In this document: positions 6,401 to 11,200 of the stretch, in pieces | Layout: the number at the start of each line of letters is the position of its first letter | How positions within the stretch are numbered: the first letter of the stretch is position 1 | Assembly (NCBI GenBank): GCA_002428205.1 | Contig: DIUH01000455.1 | Coordinates: 1,611-15,358, forward strand | Source: Planctomycetaceae bacterium UBA6163 | GTDB taxonomy: Bacteria; Planctomycetota; Planctomycetia; Pirellulales; Pirellulaceae | Direction of reading: 5' to 3' | DNA length: 13,748 bases | Notes under the pieces: model-generated | Database searches by the model: none | Seen by the model: the letters and a program-made list of their open reading frames with translations, nothing else | What the model was told of the DNA's origin: nothing | Translations under genes and position numbers: made by a program

Positions 6401-7825
6401 AATGCTTTGGGGGTTGCGTCGTCCTTCACATTCGATACTGCGATTGATGTCGAATATGTTGAAATTGTTTTTGATGCGACACACACGTATCGGGGGGATT
6501 TGAGCATCGTTTTGACATCGCCAGACGGTACGCAGTCCATTTTGGCGGAGCCTCGTGCTGACTCGGGCGATGATTATTCAAATTGGGTCTTTACGTCAGC
6601 ACGCCACTGGGGTGAATCGTCGGCGGGAGAATGGACGTTGGTCGTTCGCGACCTTGTTACCAGAGACCTTGGAACGTTTAATTCTTGGCGTATCAACGTT
6701 CACGGCACATCATCGGATTCGCAACCGAGTGGTTTTCATCGCGTCGATCTTGCCGGCGGCCAAGTGGTAGTAGATGTGAACTTCGGCAACCGCACGCTCG
6801 ATACCTTGCCACCTATCGTTTCCGATATGATGGTGGGCAGTTCGGCTTGGACGTCAAGTTTCGTGAACCATGTTGCATCCGGTTCCGTGGGAATCAGTAT
6901 GCCAGCGGACGCAATATCGCCGTGGGGAGGAATTAATCGGTTGTACGTGCAGTTCAGCGAACCGGTGGAAGGTTTCACCGCGAACAATGTTGATCTGCGT
7001 GGCGTTAGGGTTCCGGACTACAACCCATTAATCACCGAAGTCACTTACGACTCCGCGAATCATCGGGGAATCATTGAACTCAATGGCCCCATTGGTCGTG
7101 ATCGACTGAGATTATCTGTGTCCTCAGCGGTTACCGATTTGGCCGGAAATCCGCTTGATGGAAACGACGATGGAACGGGTGGTGATCTTTTTTCTCGATT
7201 GTTCGGAGTTCTGCCAGCCGACTCAACTCGCAATGGTACCGTGGACGGCAGCGACTTGGTCGCGTTTAGTGCGTCATTCAATCGCAGCATCGGATCGCCA
7301 GATTACAACGCACTCGCCGATTGGAACGGCAACGGAGTCGTCGACGGTTCGGATCTCGTTTTCTTTTCCGCCAACTTCAACCGTTCGTTGCCATCTGGCC
7401 AGCCTGGTGGGCCAAGTTTCCCGATTCCGCCAGCGGCGTCGCGAGCATTTGCATCAAGCGATTCGGGGGCAAACGAAGTGATCACAATACTAGATGATCT
7501 AGGTTGGCCGAAACGTTCGATCGGTCCGGATGTGATCGTACCGCTGGTCGCATCCTTTAACAGCAGTATCGGATCACCGAAATACAATCCAGAAGTCGAC
7601 TATAACAATGATGGCCGTGTTGATAGAGACGACGTGGTCGTGGCTTGGCAAAACTTTATCAGAGGCGAATCCGCGGTTAATTATCGACCCTCAGCGATCG
7701 TGAAACCAACATCTACAGATCGCGTGGCTGGCACGAGCGAGTCCGAAATCCAAGACGCAGTTTTTGGTGATCTAGACACTCGGTGGAACGAACCTGCTGA
7801 TGCGATTGAGTTGTTGCTGGGCTGA
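428..7825 (+). CDS. giant secreted protein with three proteases: trypsin-like, metzincin-like and kexin-like
   Basis: This is a 2465-residue extracellular protein. Domains in order: an LEPR-type motif (RLLVERLEHRVLM, 39-51); a trypsin/V8-like protease (~265-490; H308, D367, S441 in GNSGGP; C293/C309 likely the family disulfide); PPC domain (494-631); a malectin-like beta-sandwich (~639-823, uncertain); SdrD-B repeat 1 (830-907); metalloprotease (~1002-1215; HEVGHTLGLVH 1138-1148, M1171); second PPC (~1219-1345); closing segment of repeat 1 (1349-1369); SdrD-B repeat 2 (1376-1453); subtilase prodomain (1561-1633); kexin-like subtilase (D1681, H1719, oxyanion N1822, S1895 in GTSSAAP); P-domain (~1985-2094); closing segment of repeat 2 (2101-2122); a Big-like sandwich (~2124-2255); dockerin-like calcium loops (from D2265, D2298 and D2391). 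I count only three cysteines. The GTG at 428 gives the longest frame. ATG 497 gives a shorter N-terminus (MSDRRSTTLSKLSKRRLLVE) more typical of LEPR proteins. Substrates are unknown. Confidence 0.96.
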   Translation: MTKLPFSRHFLSNGFGQHGVGLRMSDRRSTTLSKLSKRRLLVERLEHRVLMTATLGNGGTSESHELRCDWTGWSNSSDSTFDFRTRVPSSIAEEASVVQEAVLMEVVWDSVDVRSEAGSSLGAELDLGSGVGGDIDFSGGGDIDAGATLADAPTNWDSLAPSRTVTQWIEGVYHRWDEYDVAGTSQFFIVLTLPEQKPLSAEESAELMVRSASWLHFIPEPIDPALYSTVDPSELSKLLPDQPFYMIDADAGNRTVLGNDDRVRVPLSSVQIAPWYNVGFQSNTYPTNESFRCTAFAVTPNVALTNGHCVFNSGRGGYVTSARFTPGQFQASAGGSVIRPFGGPYNAVAWETNPTYLTDPADAAAHDYAAMFFETGFDTIGINTFVPLVFNAVPDQVEIIGYPGTAQGQPTQTMWTDTGAATIASDNRILTYVADSSGGNSGGPMWHWVNGSPRVVGIHAFGSTNFNGGPRLSSHNLNIINEWLQWTPDGQGSDDIGDSLSTAEATLLGPAAGSYEIVTELGDGDFATLDVDLFQFSAVAGSTVTIQTAAVTGGQSVDTILRLFDSAGNQIAVNDDSTGLYSLISIAIEETGTYFVGVSGFPNFQYTPSFGGSGVAGSVGDYSLSIELFEPAPDAEPLVGVDFGPLGSGSPANWTLYSGGGVQFTMTNLIDETGTATPIDLSVRTLHSTNTFFSDSSTPPGNLIPNHSQSLSAIDGNIFAAADAEFLWSDLTPGETYEIYVFASDTENFSTDVIVYGGGNPYTFNQTVTANSLNINGQAGDSSRTLQSYAIIVEADQMGQIRVETRRLTTFIGFAGLAIRPGEPLPPSGGISGFKWNDLNGDGVWDANEPGLPDWTIYIDENNNGQLDSGELSTTTSGDGSYQFVGLPPGVYTVAEVMQDDWIQTFPGFESIPEQGSSKGGSASDDPNRDDPDFDPAVAEERLRKIADRVKDNPNYQVDTLGNVLGINPFIIDSRNEDSSRSDGGEARFPLSETFLLNSVPGANKTIYLDFDGHTTVNTAWNSNFTNGNPIVTPPYSLDGDASFSNAELTQIQQIWEIVSEDFRPFNVNVTTQDPGVAALVNSGGSDSQWGIRVVFGANNWFSNVGGVAYLTSFNWANDTPTFVFNVGLVGASEAASHEVGHTLGLVHDGRTGEEYYGGHGTGATGWAPIMGVGYSRQLVQWSRGEYLDASNQEDDLRIIVSNNGFGYRIDDHAGTFAAASILNTSPSSAPGFVQVADEGIIERNTDVDFFVFTTGSGIVNLSITPFHRSPNLDILATLYDSDGAVVASSNPVNSLNASFQLDLPAGTYFLAIEGTGRAAVGSDLGYSDYGSLGYYSITGTLIAATLPGTHQVFVGDEVVPNINFGNRFDGPLLGEIRGSKWHDLNEDGVWDANEPALEGWTIYLDENQNGEFDSGETFVVTGPDGSYVFASLPPGTYFVGEVMQSGWAQTFPDFQTSDSASGFSGGVALASGAGSRASGQRSALGSSGADSSVSDQSDIGSRQTKGDVATTLVNVEVVVPADTDQVDPLGPIDANVSLVAMALQRVADLSQYSDQQLADTTQWVVMVGANASPRDVAANVGGRLVSQVPLLDNSFLVEFERGYDFAKAINNLEQIGGVSIFFPLVADQKSRRLVPNDPLFGQQWHLRNTGQFGGTAGLDSRASLVWDSYLGDGVVIAIVDDGLEHTHPDLAERYLAAFSYDLNDDDPDPSPTANFFNHGTAVAGVAAATGNNGIGVTGVAPQASLAGIRLIAGPMTDLMEALAMSLYNQDIDVYNNSWGPPDTGSIDSGSRPGPLALAALESGVTEGRGGLGSIYVWAGGNGRQSGDNVNYDGYANSRFTIAVAAIDNNGVQAPYSEPGAPLIVSGYSSGSAVGITTTDLVANGSYFGGFGGTSSAAPLVAGVVALMLEANPNLGWRDVQNILIDSATHNHASDSDWVVNGAGRLVNHKYGFGAIDAATAVDLAEGWTNLGPQVSASSGVINVGQSIPDNNALGVASSFTFDTAIDVEYVEIVFDATHTYRGDLSIVLTSPDGTQSILAEPRADSGDDYSNWVFTSARHWGESSAGEWTLVVRDLVTRDLGTFNSWRINVHGTSSDSQPSGFHRVDLAGGQVVVDVNFGNRTLDTLPPIVSDMMVGSSAWTSSFVNHVASGSVGISMPADAISPWGGINRLYVQFSEPVEGFTANNVDLRGVRVPDYNPLITEVTYDSANHRGIIELNGPIGRDRLRLSVSSAVTDLAGNPLDGNDDGTGGDLFSRLFGVLPADSTRNGTVDGSDLVAFSASFNRSIGSPDYNALADWNGNGVVDGSDLVFFSANFNRSLPSGQPGGPSFPIPPAASRAFASSDSGANEVITILDDLGWPKRSIGPDVIVPLVASFNSSIGSPKYNPEVDYNNDGRVDRDDVVVAWQNFIRGESAVNYRPSAIVKPTSTDRVAGTSESEIQDAVFGDLDTRWNEPADAIELLLG
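1220..1897 (+). other. trypsin/V8-like serine protease domain (within the giant protein)
   Basis: This covers residues about 265-490. The triad is H308 (in TNGHC), D367 (in HDYAAMFF) and S441 (in SSGGNSGGPMW). The domain opens with VLGNDDRVRV, like the 'DDR' entry of Glu-specific V8-type proteases. C293 and C309 match the Cys42-Cys58 pair of chymotrypsin-fold enzymes. About 200 residues between the LEPR motif and this domain may act as a propeptide. All catalytic residues are present, so activity is plausible. Specificity cannot be read from the sequence. Confidence 0.9.
2915..3148 (+). repeat. SdrD-B-like repeat 1, main part (closing strand displaced to 4472-4534)
   Basis: Residues 830-907 match the SdrD-B-like repeat common in planctomycete surface proteins: a K-W-x-D-L-N-G-D-G start with an acidic calcium-binding loop, then D-E-N-N-N-G, G-S-Y-x-F, L-P-P-G-x-Y and finally W-I-Q-T-F-P. 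In ordinary copies the G-x-H-x-V and F-G-N-R strand follows within about 10 residues. Here it is found only at residues 1349-1369, after a metalloprotease and a PPC domain. About 50 of 76 aligned residues are identical to repeat 2 (4553-4786). Confidence 0.85.
3431..4072 (+). other. metzincin-type zinc metalloprotease domain (within the giant protein)
   Basis: This covers residues about 1002-1215. The zinc-binding HExxHxxGxxH motif is H1138-E1139-V-G-H1142-T-L-G-L-V-H1148, with aspartate following. A Met-turn candidate lies in PIMGVGY (M1171). The domain starts with NKTIYLDFDGHTT and contains PFNVNVTTQDPG, a layout I associate with secreted bacterial metalloproteases carrying PPC domains. A PPC-like sandwich (about 1219-1345) follows. 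The preceding 90 residues are acidic and low in hydrophobics, and may be a propeptide or linker. Confidence 0.88.
4472..4534 (+). other. displaced closing strand of SdrD-B repeat 1
   Basis: Residues 1349-1369 begin GTHQVFVGDE and end NINFGNRF, which is the normal end of a planctomycete SdrD-B-like repeat. No repeat body stands immediately before it. The preceding sequence is the PPC domain of the metalloprotease, and the next repeat body starts six residues later. The simplest reading is that it completes the repeat that broke off at residue 907. Confidence 0.75.
4553..4786 (+). repeat. SdrD-B-like repeat 2, main part (closing strand displaced to 6728-6793)
   Basis: Residues 1376-1453 are a second copy of the repeat at 2915-3148, with the same acidic loop (DLNEDGVWDANEP), D-E-N-Q-N-G, L-P-P-G-T-Y and W-A-Q-T-F-P. 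It also breaks off after T-F-P. A Ser/Gly-rich linker follows (about 1454-1510), then the subtilase prodomain. A shared nucleotide run, TGGGATGCGAACGAACC, in both copies supports duplication. Confidence 0.85.
5108..6307 (+). other. kexin/furin-like subtilase with prodomain (within the giant protein)
   Basis: Residues 1561-1633 form a prodomain-like segment (TTQWVVMVGANAS onward) ending in the basic K-S-R-R, followed at once by the LVPNDPLFGQQWHL start typical of proprotein-convertase subtilases. Catalytic D1681 lies in IVDDGLEHTHPDL, H1719 in NHGTAVAGVAA, oxyanion N1822 in VWAGGNG and S1895 in GGTSSAAP. DVYNNSWGP and the NYDGYANS segment also match the kexin/furin branch. The set is complete and the enzyme is probably active. 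Confidence 0.92.
6380..6709 (+). other. proprotein-convertase P-domain (within the giant protein)
   Basis: Residues about 1985-2094 contain the family pattern: IPDNN near the start, H-T-Y-R-G-D-L-S-I-V-L-T-S-P-D-G-T in the middle and G-E-W-T-L-V-V-R-D ... N-S-W-R-I-N-V at the end. P-domains pack against and stabilise kexin-type catalytic domains, which agrees with the subtilase directly upstream. Confidence 0.88.
6728..6793 (+). other. displaced closing strand of SdrD-B repeat 2
   Basis: Residues 2101-2122 begin SGFHRVDLAGG and end VNFGNR, the usual end of an SdrD-B-like repeat. It stands alone directly after the P-domain. It is the counterpart of the segment at 4472-4534 and would complete the repeat interrupted after residue 1453. 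Confidence 0.72.
7217..7663 (+). other. dockerin-like calcium-binding tail with three EF-type loops
   Basis: Three loops fit the dockerin pattern D-x-N-x-N/D-G-x-V-D-x-x-D: D2265-S-T-R-N-G-T-V-D-G-S-D, D2298-W-N-G-N-G-V-V-D-G-S-D and D2391-Y-N-N-D-G-R-V-D-R-D-D. The first two form an ordinary dockerin pair. The third stands apart after a Pro/Ser-rich linker and is preceded by SFNSSIGSPKYN, nearly the same as SFNRSIGSPDYN between loops 1 and 2. Dockerin-like tails are frequent in planctomycete secreted proteins. Their partner is not generally known and no cohesin is seen here. Confidence 0.8.
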
Positions 7826-8116
7826 TTCGCTTCGATGGGTAAGAGTGAAATCCGTTCGTCGCGTCTTCGTGTTATTACGAACCTTATCCGTTCATCAGGG
7901 TTTGATAAGTCAAAATGGTATAAGGCGTGGGTGCACCTCGCCTGAGACGGGTGGGCGCGTCGGGCTGATTTCTAAGTTAGCTTCTACAGACATGCCAATC
8001 CGTCTGGTGTTCGAGCCGATTGAGAAAAGCGAAGCGATCAATACGCGGTTTCCGGCTTACTTGGGCATCCGGTCCAAAAGCTGATGTTTCACACATGGTG
8101 ATGGGGTCGCTTCTGG

Positions 8117-8146
8117 GGTGACCGATCCCACTGCGGATCGATCACC
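8117..8146. terminator. hairpin, possible bidirectional terminator without U-tract
   Basis: GGTGACCGATCC (8117-8128) pairs with GGATCGATCACC (8135-8146): 12 positions with one C/A mismatch and a six-base loop CACTGC. It lies about 290 bases after the protease gene stop and between the convergent genes. Neither strand has a T-run next to the stem, so it may be a transcript-stabilising structure or a protein-binding site rather than an intrinsic terminator. Confidence 0.35.
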
Positions 8147-8179
8147 GATCACCGAACGCTTTGACGCGTAACCTATTCG

Positions 8180-8218
8180 AAAAATCAACTAAACCGCGGC
8201 CAGCTTTATGGCGGTTTA
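8180..8218 (-). terminator. probable intrinsic terminator of the propeller gene
   Basis: TAAACCGC (8190-8197) and GCGGTTTA (8211-8218) are exact inverted repeats with a 13-base loop. Reading the minus strand, the stem is followed by GTTGATTTTTCG, giving a five-T run at 8184-8180. The stem starts about 70 bases after the TAG of the minus-strand gene (8287-8289), which suits a terminator for that gene. The loop is long, so strength is uncertain. Confidence 0.4.
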
Positions 8219-8286
8219 ATTGGGGCTGGGTAGCTGATGAGGAGAAAGTTACGCGAGAAGACTTAAGAGTCAGGGTCGGGCGGATT

Positions 8287-11200
8287 CTAAGGATTATTTT
8301 CTGAATCTTCGATCGCAGGTGGTAACGCCGGCGCGGTTTTGGCGTTAGGCTGGCCATCGCTAGCGGCATCGGGCTTTTTGTCCGCACCAGGCGCATCTGA
8401 TGGCTTATCAGGCGTGTCCGAAAAGAGATACTCCAGTCTCAGATTGCCAATTGAAACCAAAACCAACTGAGGCGGTTGGACGGACAGAATCGTTTCGATA
8501 TCGTTGCTGAAGCTTTCGACCGGTTGATCGAGCGTTTGGACCGGTTTGCCATTGCGGAAATCGATCGCTTGGACGTCGATCGTCTTGGTTCGGCTGCCGG
8601 TGGTTAGGTATCGCGATTTGCCTCGCGATAGGACTAGAAGCGGCGACGCCGACGACTGTGTGATTGTGCAGCCCCACGGTTCGTTATCGAGCGAATGTTG
8701 CCATGCAATCTTGCCATCCGCTAAAGAGATATTGATGATCGCCACATCGACGCGAACGTGATCTTGGCCGCTGTTGGTCTGCACCGCCACGCCCGCGCGA
8801 TCTTCGCTGGTTGCTGACGTATTGGGCAACAGCACTAGCGAGTCTTGGTGAGGAATCACCTGCAGGCCCTTCAAGGTTTCGATCGGATCGATTTTCAACT
8901 TACTGATCTCACGTGCATTCTGGATGTCCCAAACCAGTACATCGCCACTGGCCGCAAGGGTGACGACGTGAGAACCGTTGATGACTCGGCCGTAAACCCG
9001 ATTTGTCGCAGATAAATCGGTGTATTGATGACGCAACAGGTCCTTGCCGCTAAAGGGATCAAACAGGACGAGGTCGCGGGTGGTATCGTTGATTTCGCGG
9101 TACATCAACACCGCTTCGTCGGTCGACGCCCAAATCTGATAATCGTCCAACGGTGTTTCCGAGATTCGCTTTCCGTCGCGACAATCGAACTGGACAATTG
9201 ATCTCGAATTGGTAGACACGACTGCGACTCGGCTACCGTCGCAAACGATTACGCCGCCGCGAGGCGTTTCCAGATTTCGCCAACGCGGTTCAGCGGTCAT
9301 CGCGTCGTAGGCGATCAATTCATTTCCCTGCAGCACATAAAATGTGTCGCCGACGATCGGGCCAAGCACCAGTTCGGTTGATCCGCCATCACCGCCGGTG
9401 CCGCTGATTACATAACGATAGATCTGGTCGCCAAACTTCGTCGACTCGCTGCGCGGCTTGATGCCTCCGCTGCTGCTGTCGGCTCGCCATGGTCGTCGCC
9501 AAATCACTGAATCGATCTGGCCCCGCATTACCTGAAACAAGTCGACACCGATCAATTCGCCCGGCAACATGGCGACCATCAATCCGCCGCTAAAGACGGC
9601 TTGGCGGGTCATGTCGTCGCGACGATTCATGCCGTCCAACGGAATCGGATAAACCGCACCGAGCGGATCACGAATCGCAAACGGACTGCTTTGGTCGCTG
9701 ATCACTTGCCAGCCTTTGAACGTTTCGCCGACAACTCGCCTGGTTTTTCCGATCACTGGCTTAATCATGCTGCCACGAACACGAATCATTTCTTGGGGCA
9801 AGCGAACGGTAACGTGTTTACCCCACTGTGCCGTCTGATTGGCGGAGGACAATTTGGCGATTTCCTCAGGCGTCAATACCATTGACTCGACCAATCGCCC
9901 GGTATCTTTCTCGGGATCAATAGCCGCCAACATCGCAGCAGCATCGGGCAAGAGACCGCCACGTGCGTATATCTCCGCAAGCGATTCGCGTTGCCATGCT
10001 TCCAATCGGCTGATCGTCTCAGGTGTTGCGTTGGAGGCCCCCAGCACCAATCGTTCCATCGCCAGGAACGCCCCATCGTTTCGATAACGCTCCATCAACC
10101 TTGCCGTCAACGAACGACCGCCGGCTTGGCTGCCGAAATGAACCAGCAATCGCTTCACCATCGGTGTAGCGGCACCTATATATTCGCCTAGGTATTCGCC
10201 GATCATGCGATTGATTTCGGCCATCTGGTCTTCCGACGCACCACTGGCAGACTCGTGGACTCGTGCCGCCAGCCAGCCGTCCAATGAAACCTGGCGAGAC
10301 GAATCGTCATGTCCCGCACGACCTACCGACGCCAATGACGGTTCACGCGATACTAATTTTGACAGGTTTATCAAACGCTTCACCGCATCGGTTCGGTCGT
10401 CGCGTTCCAAGGAGGCACGGACTTGCAACTTGATCAGGTCGACTTGGTCCGCTGGCCAATAGATCAACTGTTCAAGCTCGGGTAAGAGTTCTCGGTTTCC
10501 CGCAAAATCATTTCTCAATGCAGTCAACATCGCTCGCACCGAGAGATTTTCTGCGTGAGCGTCATCGGGATCCATTTGACGAGCGCGGTCAAGCCACTTC
10601 AGCGACTCGGCCAAATCGCCTTCTTGCAACAGCAACTCCGCTTTGCGAATCACAGCCTGAAAATCATCCGGGTTGGATTCCAGAGCGGCTGTTACGATCG
10701 GCAGCAGCGTCATTTGGCCGTGCGCAACCGACAGCGTCGTCGCTGATTGGGAAACAATCTGGCCGCTGACGGCGACCAAGTTTCCGGTCGGAAATTGGGT
10801 TTCGCGATAACCGAGCGGTTTTCCGTCGGCCAGCGAAACCGCTACGATTCGGTTCGCCGTTGTGGGTACAAAGTATGCAGGTTTACGCACCTGATCACCG
10901 GGCGTTGTAAAATCCCCAAAAGTTCCCGTTCCCGAGACTTGTTCACCCGCGTCCAGCCAGCCGGTTGGCGATTCCCACGTTCGCTCCCCCGTCTCGGTGT
11001 TGGCCGCGCGGATGTGATCGTTGCCGACCAATATCAATTTATCTTCACGAATACCGGCCAGGTAGCGTGAACCGAACTGTGTTCGTGCGATCTCCTTCCA
11101 ACGTTTTTCGCCAGTCATCAAGTCGATCGCGAATAACCGATCGCTCTCAATCGGAGTGACATAGACCGTATCGCCAACGATTCTTGGCGTCCCATCCCAC

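Larger units (their letters stand above)
7826..8286. other. convergent intergenic region, no convincing gene
   Basis: This 461-base stretch separates the 3' ends of the two large convergent genes. It holds two hairpins (annotated separately). A frame running to TGA 8084 has coding-like codons over its last 30 residues (MPIRLVFEP onward) but no independent start signal, so I do not call it a gene. No tRNA-like or other structured RNA was recognised. Confidence 0.6.

Noticed and set aside
8234..8247. Hammerhead-ribozyme-like core, CTGATGA followed by GAAA
   Set aside because: Only three bases (GGA) separate the two boxes, so stem II cannot form, and no flanking stems I and III are visible.
9601..9885. 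Plus-strand frames opposite the propeller gene (for example 94 and 144 residues)
   Set aside because: They are antisense shadows of a well-supported 1591-codon gene. High third-position GC keeps such frames open, and none has a recognisable motif.
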